DNA of 64,000 bases from Cyclobacterium amurskyense (GCF_001050135.1 NZ_CP012040.1:4853001-4917000), one strand, 5' to 3'. Shown: positions 1-9,796, numbered from the stretch's first letter. Notes: generated by a model not told the origin, from the letters alone. Numbers and translations are program-made.

Positions 1-521
1 TTTACTTTCTTCAATTGTTGCCTTAGGGTTTTAGTGAAAATATGCAATCCTGCTTTGTTAGCACAATAGATTGGGGCCACGACTTTGGGGACAAGTGCAA
101 GGACAGAGCTTACATTTACAATGGCTGCATTATTATTCTGTTCTAGAATAGGTAAAAGCAAAGCCGTAAGCTTAACAGGGGCAAGAAAATTGATCTGTGT
201 TTCGAATTCTATTTTCTTTATAGCTTCTGGATCTTCTGCAAAGGTATGGTTGTATTGTATACCTGCATTATTAATTAAAACATTCAGGTCCTGGTGCTCC
301 TTTTTAATATACTGAGTCAGTTTTTCTAAACCCTCTTTTGTAGCTAAATCACAGTTTATGATATGGATTTCTGGAAAACACTGTTTTACAGCTTGTAGAT
401 CTTCTACGTTTCTCCCAGTTATAATTACCTGGTTGTTTAGCTTTAGGAATTTTTTTGCAAGGGCTAAACCAATGCCTTTGTTTCCACCCGTGATAAGTAC
501 TTTGTTACCTGATAGGATCAT
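1..521 (-). CDS. SDR-family short-chain dehydrogenase, C-terminus cut by window edge
   Basis: NAD(P)-dependent oxidoreductase of the classical short-chain dehydrogenase family; the substrate cannot be read. The reading frame begins at an ATG (519-521) and runs off the window, so about 173 residues are visible. Motifs in order are the Rossmann glycine motif TGGNKGIG near residue 11, NNAG near residue 88, the catalytic Ser in NVSSVLAL and the YCANK form of the YxxxK motif. The order and spacing are normal for the family, so nothing suggests a broken gene. A Crp/Fnr-type regulator lies 190 bp upstream on the same strand and may control it. The DltE-like subgroup is a guess. Confidence 0.85.
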   Translation of the reverse strand, partial: MILSGNKVLITGGNKGIGLALAKKFLKLNNQVIITGRNVEDLQAVKQCFPEIHIINCDLATKEGLEKLTQYIKKEHQDLNVLINNAGIQYNHTFAEDPEAIKKIEFETQINFLAPVKLTALLLPILEQNNNAAIVNVSSVLALVPKVVAPIYCANKAGLHIFTKTLRQQLKKV

Positions 522-711
522 TTTAGTTTTTAATAAATGCTTTTTTTCAAATTCCTGAAAACCATTCTCTATACCAATGATTATATCCTTTAGAAGGAGG
601 TAAATAAAAACACAATAGAATAATTCATCTTTTGGTATTAAATGCGTAAATAGAATAGATTGGGCAAGTTCAAACCTTTTTTTATGTAGTGCATTTACAT
701 AGGTAAAGAAA

Positions 712-1287
712 TTATTCTTTTGATAATTTTTGTCTGACTCGACTAAGTTGAGTTGGAGTGATTCCTAAATAGGATGCAATATGGTATTGAGGGATGATTT
801 GTTCTAGGTCAGAAAACTCTTTTTTAAAAATCAGGTACCTCTCACTGGCATTTAAAAGAACAATTTCAACTTCTCGTTGCTCTTTTTGAACAAAATATCG
901 CTCTGAGAGGATTCTGGCCATGCGTTCTAAATCTTGGTGCTTATCATATAGTGCTATTAGCTTTGAAGAATTGGCTTCCCTTAACTTGCAATCGGTCATT
1001 GCTTGTTGGATGATTTGGTTTGGTTTTCCAGTAACCAAGGAGGAATAACCTCCTATAAAACATGGAGCTTTGAAAAAGTGTTTGTTGTATTCTTGACCTC
1101 TTTTATTTCTAAAATAAGCCCTAATAACTCCCTCTTCCAGGAAGCCTATTTTTTTAGCAATAACACCAGCATCAATAAAAATATCATTCTTTGCTATTTG
1201 CCTAAAGGTAAATAATGCGCCTACTTCCTTTACCGTATGCTCAGTAATGGGAGAAATACTGTTGATATAGTCAATTAATTTTTGCAT
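712..1287 (-). CDS. Crp/Fnr-family transcriptional regulator (short form)
   Basis: Cytoplasmic one-component regulator of 191 residues. The N-terminal part (about 25-115) is a cyclic-nucleotide-binding-like beta-roll and the C-terminus (about 160-190) is a short helix-turn-helix, IASYLGITPTQLSRVRQKL. This HTH ending (SYLGITP.QLSR.R) is typical of the numerous Bacteroidota Crp-like proteins, which often regulate a neighbouring enzyme. It is transcribed toward the SDR gene. No cAMP phosphate-binding signature is evident, so the ligand is unknown. Two similar regulators occur at 39.6 and 45.4 kb in this window. Confidence 0.85.
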   Translation of the reverse strand: MQKLIDYINSISPITEHTVKEVGALFTFRQIAKNDIFIDAGVIAKKIGFLEEGVIRAYFRNKRGQEYNKHFFKAPCFIGGYSSLVTGKPNQIIQQAMTDCKLREANSSKLIALYDKHQDLERMARILSERYFVQKEQREVEIVLLNASERYLIFKKEFSDLEQIIPQYHIASYLGITPTQLSRVRQKLSKE

Positions 1288-1428
1288 TTAATTCAAGGTG
1301 TTGGTAAATAAATTGTAGGCAAATGATAGTGGCATTTGCTTTTTAGTATAGGAAGGGAACTTTTAAAAATAGTCATTCCTTATTGAATTACAGTTTATTT
1401 TTGTTCCATGAATTGGCTTTCTTACCAT

Positions 1429-3063
1429 TTACAATGAATACTTGAGTTGTTCGATATGCAGAGCTTTTGCCTTTAATTCACCATCAATATAAAGCATAAG
1501 CCCTTTTCCCTTTTGATATTTTTTACCTGTCCTATCCCATATCACGGTAAGTTCCCTACCTCTGTAATTGACCTTGTCCAGACAAAACCAATCCCAGGTT
1601 TCAGGAACTAGGGCATTTACCTCAATAGAATTGTCCAACCCCAATTTAAGACCTAAAAAGTCAGCAATAACCAAATCACAAAATCCAGAATGGTTATAAT
1701 CTTTTCCCCTTTCTTCCCCTCCCTTTGCTTGGGACCAAGTTCTATTTTCCCAGGTTTTGAGTCGGGTTCTCGATATCCAATCTCCAGTAAAAGGATTTAA
1801 GTTTTCATCTATCCATTTTTGTTGCTTTCCATCCTCATCAATTATAACATGGCTTTTAGCATACTGCAACAATAGCTGATAGTAATCTTCTTTAGAAACA
1901 TTCCCCTGATGGGAATAATTGTTTAACAAATTAGAAAGTCCTTTGAGCGTTTGTGTGGTGGCATAAGGCCATGAAGGACCGTTCCATTGGCATTCATGGC
2001 CGGTATAGTTTATTTCGAAAAAAGGATGAGACCGCTCACAAACAGTCAAACCATAGGGTGCATAAAAGCCCTTAGTGTCCATAAGCTTGTTCCATGCTAT
2101 TGAATAGTTGATCCGGTCATCAGGTAGATTGAAATACCAGGGTGTGTAGCCAATAAGCTCTCTGACGTTTATGGGTTTACTTGCTTCGGAATAAGCTCTT
2201 GGAAGTACCGTGAAAAAGTCAAGCTCCTCGTTCCACAAACGTTGCTGTATCTCTTGCTTTATCAATTGTGCTTTTGCATCAAAATCCTGAGCCAATGATT
2301 GCTTTTTGGTGAGTTTGGCCAAAGTGGCAATGGCTCTCGCATCACCAAACATATAGCTGTTCATACTAGGCCTAATTGCTTCCATTCCGCCAATAGGTTT
2401 TCCTCCGTTGAGGATTCTTCCACTTACAGAAACTTCCATACCCTCCAGGCCATCCAATTGCCAAAAAAGCATTTTATTGCTGTCCAGTCTCGTCTGTTCC
2501 CATTCCTTGTAATTGTCAACCAATAAATCCAATTGACTGGCAATTAAGGAATCATTTCTATGTACTTTTTGAAAAGCAAGTATTGCATCAGCGACCCAAA
2601 ATCCATATTTACGGATGCCATCACCTGATTTATTAAGCCAGAAATCTATATAGTCAGCTATATATATTGGGTCTCTAAGCCATCTACCTTCATAAATATG
2701 ATGTCCTGCCGGGCAATTTATAGTATTGTGTTTTCCCGACCATGGGACTTTTGGTAGAAACTCTGTGATGACAAAGCCATCTTCCGATTGCTTGATGTGT
2801 TTTCTAAACGTCCACCATCGGAAATAGTAGATTTCTTCTATTTCCTTATCAGGTATTTCTATTATAGGGATATTCTGTGAGAGAAAAGCAAAAGCGGAGT
2901 CATTGGGCAGGTATTGCTTGTATAACTCATTGTCATTTTCGTTAAATGCTTCAATGTATTCGTAAAAATAGCTGGCCTCCAATACTTTAAATGGATCAGG
3001 TTCTTTACAGCCCATCAGTAGTATAAAAAGGCCAAAAAGGATAATTAGAGGGATTCTCTTCAT
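1429..3063 (-). CDS. MGH1/GH63-like six-hairpin glycoside hydrolase, lipoprotein
   Basis: Probable periplasmic or surface-anchored glycosidase of about 544 residues. The ATG at 3063 is preferred over a GTG at 3075 because it opens directly into a lipoprotein signal (MKRIPLIILFGLFILLMGC, acylated Cys19). The rest fits the alpha/alpha-barrel family of mannosylglycerate hydrolase and GH63 enzymes: the segments EGRWLRDPIYIADY, NSYMFGDARAIATLA, LIGYTPWYFNLP and ECQWNGPSWPYATTQT follow in the usual order, and acidic residues in such motifs act as catalysts in the family. The substrate is not readable. It is a single gene, with no SusCD pair next to it. Confidence 0.75.
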   Translation of the reverse strand: MKRIPLIILFGLFILLMGCKEPDPFKVLEASYFYEYIEAFNENDNELYKQYLPNDSAFAFLSQNIPIIEIPDKEIEEIYYFRWWTFRKHIKQSEDGFVITEFLPKVPWSGKHNTINCPAGHHIYEGRWLRDPIYIADYIDFWLNKSGDGIRKYGFWVADAILAFQKVHRNDSLIASQLDLLVDNYKEWEQTRLDSNKMLFWQLDGLEGMEVSVSGRILNGGKPIGGMEAIRPSMNSYMFGDARAIATLAKLTKKQSLAQDFDAKAQLIKQEIQQRLWNEELDFFTVLPRAYSEASKPINVRELIGYTPWYFNLPDDRINYSIAWNKLMDTKGFYAPYGLTVCERSHPFFEINYTGHECQWNGPSWPYATTQTLKGLSNLLNNYSHQGNVSKEDYYQLLLQYAKSHVIIDEDGKQQKWIDENLNPFTGDWISRTRLKTWENRTWSQAKGGEERGKDYNHSGFCDLVIADFLGLKLGLDNSIEVNALVPETWDWFCLDKVNYRGRELTVIWDRTGKKYQKGKGLMLYIDGELKAKALHIEQLKYSL

Positions 3064-3161
3064 AGGAAATTGCACTTCATATTACGGAAGTTTTTTCTTT
3101 GGCTTGTTTTGCTATATATGTGGAAGGGTCAATATAAGGTAAAATGCAATTCCTTCCTAAA

Positions 3162-3201
3162 TTGAAAAAGCCCTTTAAATTCAAAATAAGGGCTTTTTCA
3201 A
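3162..3201. terminator. Hairpin terminator downstream of the DUF1801 operon
   Basis: A 14-bp perfect stem, TTGAAAAAGCCCTT paired with AAGGGCTTTTTCAA, around a 12-nt loop. T-rich arms on both strands make it potentially bidirectional. It lies just after the stop of the minus-strand operon ending at 3234. Confidence 0.75.
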
Positions 3202-3233
3202 TATATGCTCGTTTATAAGTTGGGTCCAGGAAT

Positions 3234-3662
3234 TTAAATCCCCAAAGTCATCATGTTTTTAACTTTATGGTAAGTAAGGCAAGCTTTAATGCATTCTTTC
3301 AATTCAGCTTCGGGTATTTTTTGGTCGAGTGGAAATATTATAGCACGATTTCCTTCAAAGTAGAATTGATGGTTGAAGACCAATTTGAACGTGGAGATCA
3401 ATCTGCTGGTACATTGGAAATACATGGCATATTGATTTGCTGTCTTTTCTTTCCAGTCCATTCTCAGTGTACTGCCTTTTTCCGTAATGTAACTTGGTTC
3501 TCCCCATTTTAAAGTTTCCTCCAATTTAGTAAGGCCCTCAATTTCTTCTGCTGTCTCGATAACCAATTGCCGCAGGTATAGCATTTTTGGTCTCACGAAA
3601 TCTGGATAATTGGCGAAAACATTCTCTACCTTCGGGTTTGTTACTAATTCCATTGGCGCCAT
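3234..3662 (-). CDS. DUF1801 (YdhG-like) domain protein
   Basis: Small cytoplasmic protein of 142 residues matching the DUF1801/YdhG family: a helical N-terminus (VFANYPDFVRPKMLYLRQLV), then LKWGEPSYI and the FEGNRAIIFPLDQ strand region near the C-terminus. The biochemical function of the family is not established. It is the last gene of a three-gene operon with a GyrI-like protein (4-bp gap) and a WYL regulator. This arrangement suggests a small-molecule response module, but that is inference from context. Confidence 0.8.
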   Translation of the reverse strand: MAPMELVTNPKVENVFANYPDFVRPKMLYLRQLVIETAEEIEGLTKLEETLKWGEPSYITEKGSTLRMDWKEKTANQYAMYFQCTSRLISTFKLVFNHQFYFEGNRAIIFPLDQKIPEAELKECIKACLTYHKVKNMMTLGI

Positions 3663-3666
3663 ACAA

Positions 3667-4137
3667 TTATTGATTTACACCTATGTAAATATCCACCTCA
3701 GCAGTTGATGGGTTTTGTGCTTTTTGGCCATAAATTTCAAAGTCCGCTAAATAAGTTCTATTCAAGTCCATCTCGAATATTTTTGACCAATGCTTAACAA
3801 TTAATCCCTGCATCAAATCTCCTTTAGTACTGGTTTTTACATAGCTTCCTCCATCAAAGGATCTTCCAACCATTCCTTCAGGAATCTTGTCCAAGCTACT
3901 TACTTTACATCCAAGTATTGTCGTATAGGGTTTAGTATGGTCATCTTCGTAATCTGTGTACAAAGAATAAATGTCCTGTGTAATTTTATTAGGGATCATA
4001 GCTAATGTGTTTTCAGCCATAAACTTCCCCCAGAGATCGGCAATGTCTTTCGTAGCCTGACCATTTTCATTGGTCGTTCTTATGGATAATCCTATGATTT
4101 TAAATGGTTCAATTTTTACGGTTTGCATATTTTTCAT
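3667..4137 (-). CDS. GyrI-like / AraC effector-binding-domain protein
   Basis: Stand-alone ligand-binding domain of 156 residues, related to the effector domain of AraC/MerR multidrug regulators and to GyrI. Visible features are the start KIEPFKIIGLSIRT, the central Trp of IADLWGKFM, and the late acidic strand DLNRTYLADFEIYG, all ordered as in the family. It has no DNA-binding domain, so it may sequester or sense a compound. It is flanked by a WYL regulator upstream (23-bp gap) and a DUF1801 protein downstream (4-bp gap), which indicates cotranscription. Two ATGs nine bases apart could each be the start. Confidence 0.75.
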   Translation of the reverse strand: MKNMQTVKIEPFKIIGLSIRTTNENGQATKDIADLWGKFMAENTLAMIPNKITQDIYSLYTDYEDDHTKPYTTILGCKVSSLDKIPEGMVGRSFDGGSYVKTSTKGDLMQGLIVKHWSKIFEMDLNRTYLADFEIYGQKAQNPSTAEVDIYIGVNQ

Positions 4138-4160
4138 TTTTGATTCCTTGCAAATGTAAT

Positions 4161-4892
4161 TTAGACTTGTGTCATAGGTATGTCAGGGGTGCTTTGGTAT
4201 TTTTCTCTGCACTGTTCTAGGTATTGTTGCAAGCTCATGTTGTGTGGGCTGAAATGCTCTTCCATTATTTCCATATTTTGGATACAGTCCAACCTAAAGG
4301 ATCTGAAATCCTTCCTTAACCTGCAAAATGCAATAAGTACCCAATTGTCATTTGTGGTATACAAGGCGAATGGTTCAATTTCCCTTTGACTTACTTGTTG
4401 GTCTAAAGAGAGATAATTAATATTTACCAATTGATAATTGGCAATGGTAGATTGGAGTTGAATTAGGTAAGAGCTGGTTTTTTCATGTTCACTATTATTG
4501 CGTACTTGAATTCTGCTACTCAGTAGTTCCGTCTTTTCTTTTTGCGTGGATTTTAAAACTGCCTTGATTTTTGTGATGGCACTTTCGAACTGTTCGGTCA
4601 AAGAAAGGTCTTTGTTTTTTCTTACCAGTTGTTCCGCTGTGATGAGGGCATTGGCTTCTTCTTGGGTAAATAAAACTGGAGGTATTTTATAACCTTCCAT
4701 GATAGAATAACCTTTTCCTTCTTCCGTGACAATAGGGATTCCAGATTTTTCAAGGGTTCGGATATCTCGATAAATTGTCCTTATGCTTACCTGATGTTTA
4801 TCAGCTATTTCCTTTGCCGTTACTATCTTTCTGGCTTGTAATTGAGTCAGCATTGCCGTCAATCTTGCCAATCTTGGTTTGTCTTCTGCCAT
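4161..4892 (-). CDS. YafY-type HTH/WYL-domain transcriptional regulator
   Basis: DNA-binding regulator of 243 residues. Residues 5-60 form a DeoR-like winged helix (LTQLQARKIVTAKEIADKH then SIRTIYRDIRTLE), and residues about 135-235 form a WYL-type sensor domain (NINYLSLDQQVSQREIEP, NWVLIAFCRLRKDFRSF). Such proteins are usually autoregulators of adjacent operons. Here it is the first gene of an operon with a GyrI-like protein and a DUF1801 protein, which are its likely targets. Confidence 0.85.
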   Translation of the reverse strand: MAEDKPRLARLTAMLTQLQARKIVTAKEIADKHQVSIRTIYRDIRTLEKSGIPIVTEEGKGYSIMEGYKIPPVLFTQEEANALITAEQLVRKNKDLSLTEQFESAITKIKAVLKSTQKEKTELLSSRIQVRNNSEHEKTSSYLIQLQSTIANYQLVNINYLSLDQQVSQREIEPFALYTTNDNWVLIAFCRLRKDFRSFRLDCIQNMEIMEEHFSPHNMSLQQYLEQCREKYQSTPDIPMTQV

Positions 4893-5213
4893 TGTGGTTG
4901 GTTTTGCTTAACAAGTAGATTGCGATTTATGCTATTCGTAAAGGGTAAATATAATCAAAAGAACTTATCAGTTTATTAGGGGATTTTGCTATTAAAAGGA
5001 TTACAGCTATATAATAACCTTCAAGTTAAATAATTTACCACCTGATTGTGGCATGAAGAATGTTAGCTTCTAGGCTTAACCTCTCCTGTTTTACTATTTT
5101 GGTTGATTAGGAAAGCAAATTTTATTTGAACCTTATCCTTCTGAAGGATAATAATTTAAATATATTTAAGTAAAAATTAGAATAGTATATTCACCACCAA
5201 ATAAATTCCAAGT
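4893..5213. other. Intergenic region between divergent genes
   Basis: AT-rich 321-bp spacer that must hold the promoters of the WYL operon (minus) and the protease gene (plus). I see no exact TAnnTTTG box, repeat or small gene in it. Confidence 0.5.
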
Positions 5214-6113
5214 ATGAAATGGCAAGGTAGACGTCAAAGTTCAAATGTCGATGACCGTAGAGGGCAGTCTGGCCCCAGTAGGGGTTTTGGTGGCTTTAGT
5301 CCCATGCTGATGGGCCCCTTGATCAAAATTCTTTTTTCAAAAGTGGGCTTGGTCATTGCAGGTTTATTTATTGTTGTTTCTTTTATTACCGGTAATAATC
5401 CTTTGACTTTACTCAGTGGTTTAATTTCCGGAAATGGCAGTCAGCAAGTTTCCTCATCTGCCTACCAAGGTACTGATGAGGAAAATGAACTGGCAGATTT
5501 TAGTGCGACAATCTTGGCAAGTACGGAAGATGTTTGGAATGAGATATTGGACAATTACCGTGAACCCACTCTTGTCTTGTTTACGGGCTCGGTTTCTTCG
5601 GCATGTGGCTCTGCCTCTAGTGCTACAGGTCCTTTTTACTGTCCAGGTGACGAGAAGTTATACATCGATTTAAGTTTTTTCCACGATATGGAGCAAAAGT
5701 TAAATGCTCCGGGAGACTTTGCCCAAGCCTATGTAATAGCACATGAAGTAGGGCATCATGTGCAGAAATTAATGGGGCTTACGGATAAGGTTCACAAACT
5801 TAGGGGACAAGTTAGTGAGACAGAATACAATAAATACTCTGTGATGTTAGAATTACAAGCCGATTTTTTTGCCGGAGTGTGGGCAAATCGTTCGGAGAGT
5901 AGGATGAGTATGATGGAGGAAGGAGACCTGGAAGAGGCATTGAATGCAGCCAATGCCATCGGAGATGATCGATTGCAAAAGCAATCCTCGGGAAGGGTAG
6001 TGCCCGATTCCTTCACCCATGGCACCTCTGAACAAAGGGTAAGGTGGTTCAAAAAAGGTTTTGAAACTGGAGATATTGCACAAGGAGATACCTTTAATGC
6101 GAAGTCACTTTAA
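5214..6113 (+). CDS. YpfJ-family neutral zinc metallopeptidase
   Basis: Putative membrane-anchored metallopeptidase of 299 residues. The first 35 residues are basic and glycine-rich (MKWQGRRQSSNVDDRRGQ), followed by one membrane segment at about 43-60 (KVGLVIAGLFIVVSFITG). The catalytic zinc motif is HEVGH at 177-181 (VIAHEVGHHVQ), and a downstream acidic segment (MLELQADFFAGVW) supplies the third ligand region seen in the family. The PFYCPGDEKLYIDLSFF segment is also characteristic. The length matches the usual 280-300 residues. The physiological substrate is unknown. It is a single gene convergent with a TonB receptor. Confidence 0.9.
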   Translation: MKWQGRRQSSNVDDRRGQSGPSRGFGGFSPMLMGPLIKILFSKVGLVIAGLFIVVSFITGNNPLTLLSGLISGNGSQQVSSSAYQGTDEENELADFSATILASTEDVWNEILDNYREPTLVLFTGSVSSACGSASSATGPFYCPGDEKLYIDLSFFHDMEQKLNAPGDFAQAYVIAHEVGHHVQKLMGLTDKVHKLRGQVSETEYNKYSVMLELQADFFAGVWANRSESRMSMMEEGDLEEALNAANAIGDDRLQKQSSGRVVPDSFTHGTSEQRVRWFKKGFETGDIAQGDTFNAKSL

Positions 6114-6129
6114 GAAGAACCAAATGAAT

Positions 6130-6169
6130 TTAGGGGGATAAAAGAAAGTTTAAATTCTTTTATCCCTAA
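6130..6169. terminator. Bidirectional hairpin between convergent genes
   Basis: The stem TTAGGG(GG)ATAAAAGAA / TTCTTTTATCCCTAA has a two-base bulge and sits between the protease stop (6113) and the TonB-receptor stop (6193). It probably ends both transcripts. Confidence 0.65.
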
Positions 6170-6192
6170 TTATTCCCAATAGCTTATTTCAA

Positions 6193-8412
6193 TTAAAACC
6201 TGTATTCAATTACACCTTTAATGAAAAATGGAGTGCCTGGAGTAAAGTGTATTTCTTCTACGGCTGTTGTTTCATTTTGCAACCTTGATTCTGTAGCAAA
6301 TTGGGTTTCATTCCATTCGGTGTTTAGAAGGTTTTGAATTTGTATACCGAAGTTTAAACTTTTCAATTTGTAGCCCATGTTTAGATCTACCACTGTATAA
6401 CCTTCTGCTACAATCGAATTGTCTTCATTGGCAGGCCTGTCTTTGATATGCCGTATATTTGCCCCGCCATAAATACCTGATTTATGAATGGCACTTAGTC
6501 CGCTTTCTATTATGAAATCAGGGGCTAAAGGAATATAATCATTTCCAATTTCCTCTTCCATTGACCTGGCATGTGTATAGTTGGTGTCAAAATTCCAGAA
6601 CAGCCATTTCAATGGCTGATAGCGGATACTTAAATCAATTCCTTGTCTTCGGGTTTTTCCACTTGGTTCCACTATGCCAGCGTCTCCTACATAAACAAAT
6701 TCCTGTTCTAAGAACAAGTACCAGTAGGCAGTATTTACCAATAACTTAGGGACAGGTTTCCAAACAAGTCCAGCATCCAAGCCGTAAGCTGCAGGTAGGG
6801 TTTCCTTTCCGTTTTGAGCAAGGATTACCCGGGTGTCATTTGAATGAAAACCTTTGCCTCCTTTTAGGTACAATTGAAGGTTTTGTGTATAATCATATAA
6901 AACATTCAACTTTGGACTGACAATGGTCTTAGAGGAGGTCTGGGTTAGATAGGTAGTTTGTAAAGCATCATTGTATTGAAAATCAAAGTAGTCAAGCCTA
7001 ATAGAGGGGTTAATCGTCCACTTTTTATAATAAAAGTTAGTGTTGATATAAGTACCTAAATTGGTTTCAATAATATTTCCAAATTGGATCTGTGCAAGGG
7101 TCTGCCTACGATTTAACGTATGAGACAGCTCATTGTTATTGCTTTGGTCATTTCTTAGATTAACACCAGCCTGTAGTGTCGCCTCCACTTCATTAAATGA
7201 AAATGAGCGATAATATTCACTATTTAAACCATAGATGTTCCGACTTTCCTTTTGTTTAATTTGATCTCCATTGATTTCATCTTCAAGAAAGAAGGTGAAA
7301 TTCGAATACAACTCAAAATCATATTTACTGTAAAATACGCTGCTTTTTATAAACGATTGTTCATCTATAAATTTTTCATAATTGACCATGACATTGGTTC
7401 TACCAGTATTGCCTCCCTCAGTATCATCAATGGCACCAAAGCGACTAATCATTCCCAGGTCAACAGCTCTTTGTGGGATTTGACCAGAAGCATCCCATTT
7501 GCTTGTTAAATGAGAGAAGGTAACTCCCAGCTTATCTAAAGGGGTAATATTTCCAGTATATTTTCCAAACAAGTTAATTCTATTGAAATTCTGAGGGCTT
7601 TCAAATGGACCATCCGTACTAATGTATTCAGTGGCAATATAGGCATCGTGCTTTTTATTGTTTAAAACATCGAACATGCCCAAAATACGGTTGGTGCTAA
7701 ACTGCCCCTTCTCTATTTTTATGGAACTGTGATCAAGATTTCTCTTTGTTTTAAAATTCACATAGCCCGCAGTAGCGAAATTTCCCTTGTCTGCATAATA
7801 TGGTCCTTTGCCAAAATCAATTTTATCAACTGTTTCAGGAATAACAAAGTGCAGATCTGCATAGCCCTGACCATGTGCATGGGAGACCATATTGACAGGC
7901 AAACCATCTACTGTTATTCCAATATCAGTGCCATGGTCTATGTCAAAACCCCTTAAAAATATTTGCTCGGCCTTTCCACCTCCAGCATGTTGCCCAATGA
8001 AAAGCCCTGGCACCTGTCTTAAAATATCTTGGGAAGAGTTAACCGGATTGGTTTGTAAGTCTATGGCTGTAATAAGGTTTAAGGCATTTGTTTTTGGTGA
8101 AATTACCACGCCTTCCAAGGAGATGGATTTTTCCTCAAGTAGAATAACTAGGGGAGAAGTTAACGATTCAATAGTTACATTTTTCACCTCAAACCCTATG
8201 TGAGACAGTTTAAGTGTGTCTCCAAGGGAAATGTTTTGCAGTAGAAATTTACCATTTTCATCACTATGGGTATGGTCTTTAGTGGCTAGGTTCAGTATTT
8301 GAGCATCAGAAATTAGCTCTTTTTTACCGTTGATTACAGTTCCTTCTATAGTCTGTCCAAAAAGATTGGTATGTATTAGGAGGAAAAAAAAGGCAGTAAA
8401 TATTCGATTCAT
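6193..8412 (-). CDS. TonB-dependent outer-membrane receptor
   Basis: Outer-membrane receptor of 739 residues. A signal peptide (MNRIFTAFFFLLIHTNLFGQ) precedes a CarboxypepD_reg-like beta-sandwich (about 21-105, IEGTVINGKKELISDA), then a plug (about 115-230, with VDGLPVNM and DKIDFGKGPYYAD) and a beta-barrel ending in aromatic-last GVIEYRF. It is shorter than SusC proteins and has no SusD partner, so it resembles single-gene siderophore or metal receptors rather than glycan importers. The His-rich plug segment SHAHGQGYAD might hint at metal, but this is speculative. Confidence 0.85.
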   Translation of the reverse strand: MNRIFTAFFFLLIHTNLFGQTIEGTVINGKKELISDAQILNLATKDHTHSDENGKFLLQNISLGDTLKLSHIGFEVKNVTIESLTSPLVILLEEKSISLEGVVISPKTNALNLITAIDLQTNPVNSSQDILRQVPGLFIGQHAGGGKAEQIFLRGFDIDHGTDIGITVDGLPVNMVSHAHGQGYADLHFVIPETVDKIDFGKGPYYADKGNFATAGYVNFKTKRNLDHSSIKIEKGQFSTNRILGMFDVLNNKKHDAYIATEYISTDGPFESPQNFNRINLFGKYTGNITPLDKLGVTFSHLTSKWDASGQIPQRAVDLGMISRFGAIDDTEGGNTGRTNVMVNYEKFIDEQSFIKSSVFYSKYDFELYSNFTFFLEDEINGDQIKQKESRNIYGLNSEYYRSFSFNEVEATLQAGVNLRNDQSNNNELSHTLNRRQTLAQIQFGNIIETNLGTYINTNFYYKKWTINPSIRLDYFDFQYNDALQTTYLTQTSSKTIVSPKLNVLYDYTQNLQLYLKGGKGFHSNDTRVILAQNGKETLPAAYGLDAGLVWKPVPKLLVNTAYWYLFLEQEFVYVGDAGIVEPSGKTRRQGIDLSIRYQPLKWLFWNFDTNYTHARSMEEEIGNDYIPLAPDFIIESGLSAIHKSGIYGGANIRHIKDRPANEDNSIVAEGYTVVDLNMGYKLKSLNFGIQIQNLLNTEWNETQFATESRLQNETTAVEEIHFTPGTPFFIKGVIEYRF

Positions 8413-8836
8413 TAGACAGTATTTATTTTAGATGATGAACGGAGTTGTATTTTTTAATAGGAACTTGGTAGGTTAAGTAACTTATACCAAAATAAACTTG
8501 ATCAGGCCATGGTACTCATTCTTTATCCTGTATAATTAGTTACTGAAGCAAAGATAAGCGCATTCCTTTTTTTTCCATGAATTGCAATTAAAATTATCTT
8601 ATGCTATAAGTTACATGTGAAAAATGAGTTTCGGGATACTGGAAATGACATAGTATTCATTGAAAAATTGAAGACCTGTTCAGCCTGAATTAGGGATGAA
8701 ATAAATAGGGGAGGAGTTGATTTTGGGATTTAGAAAGTGTTTGAATCAGAAATAGAGAAAGTTAATTTATTGCTACATTGGATTAAAATTATAAACCAAG
8801 AGACTAGTCCAACTATTGTTGATTATATAATGGGAC
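8413..8836. other. Intergenic region upstream of the TonB receptor
   Basis: A 424-bp gap without a credible gene. On the minus strand TATCTTTG (8556-8549) matches the Bacteroidota -7 box TAnnTTTG, 137 bp before the receptor start. I find no TTG -33 box at the usual spacing, so it is only a weak promoter candidate. Confidence 0.35.
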
Positions 8837-9793
8837 TTACCATCTCTTTTTGATCCACGTTTGTTTTTCATCCTCCGTGAGAAATGTCCAAGCTACTATT
8901 CGGCTAGATTTATTATTTGTTCCCAAGGGGATCATTTTCACCTGATTTGCACCAACTTGTTCTAATAATTTATAAATCCTTTTAAGGTTTGACTCTTTGG
9001 AAACCAATGTTGAAAACCAAAAACAGTTTTTAGAAGACTTTTTGCTTTCGCTAATCATTTTCTGAATAAATCTGGCTTCTCCACCATCATAAATAAGCTC
9101 ATGGCTTATTCCTGAAAAATTGAGAGTAGGTGTTTTTACCTTTTTACCCGATAGGTTCTTAATTTTTCTCCGTGTTCCTTTTTGAGCCTCTTCAATCGAA
9201 GCATGAAAAGGGGGATTACTTATTGTTAAATCGATTCTGTCGTTGGGGTTAATTATGCCTTTAAAAATAGATTCAGGTTCTTTTTGCAAACGACATTCAA
9301 TTTTACCTTTTAAGGAGGGATTTGTTTGTACAATGTGCTGGGCCGATGCAATTGATTTTGGATCAATATCAGACCCAATAAATTTCCATCCATAGTTTGT
9401 CACTCCAATAATTGGATAAATACAACTTGCCCCTATGCCGATATCAAGACAAGTGAATTTGTCTCCAGTTGGGATCTTGTTAGCATTGTTTTCAGCTAAT
9501 AGATCAGCAATGTAATGGAGGTAGTCTGCTCTTCCAGGTATTGGAGGACATAAATTTTCTTGAGGAAATTCCCAGTGTTTTATCCCATAATAGTGATGAA
9601 GTATCGCTTGGTTTAAAAGTTTAACAGCAAGGGGGTTTGTAAAATCAATAGAGGCTTCCCCGGATTTGCTGGGTTTTATGTGATTTTTTAATGCCGGGAT
9701 AGCGGCTGATAAGGCATTCAAATCATATTTTTCTCGGTTTTTGTTGCGTGGATGTAGCCTTGCTTTCTCTTGTTTTGGTTTTTCTGAAGACAT
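8837..9793 (-). CDS. rlmF: 23S rRNA (adenine(1618)-N6)-methyltransferase RlmF
   Basis: S-adenosylmethionine-dependent enzyme that makes N6-methyladenine at position 1618 of 23S rRNA in the E. coli numbering. The 318 residues begin with the family-typical basic tail (LHPRNKNREKYDLNALSAAIP), then a SAM-binding site (CLDIGIGASCIYPIIG) and the catalytic NPPF motif of amino-methyltransferases (LTISNPPFHAS). A second family block, ELIYDGGEARFIQKMI, follows. The length is normal. It starts 3 bp after the stop of trmL, so the two RNA-modification genes form an operon. Confidence 0.92.
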   Translation of the reverse strand: MSSEKPKQEKARLHPRNKNREKYDLNALSAAIPALKNHIKPSKSGEASIDFTNPLAVKLLNQAILHHYYGIKHWEFPQENLCPPIPGRADYLHYIADLLAENNANKIPTGDKFTCLDIGIGASCIYPIIGVTNYGWKFIGSDIDPKSIASAQHIVQTNPSLKGKIECRLQKEPESIFKGIINPNDRIDLTISNPPFHASIEEAQKGTRRKIKNLSGKKVKTPTLNFSGISHELIYDGGEARFIQKMISESKKSSKNCFWFSTLVSKESNLKRIYKLLEQVGANQVKMIPLGTNNKSSRIVAWTFLTEDEKQTWIKKRW

Positions 9794-9796
9794 GTT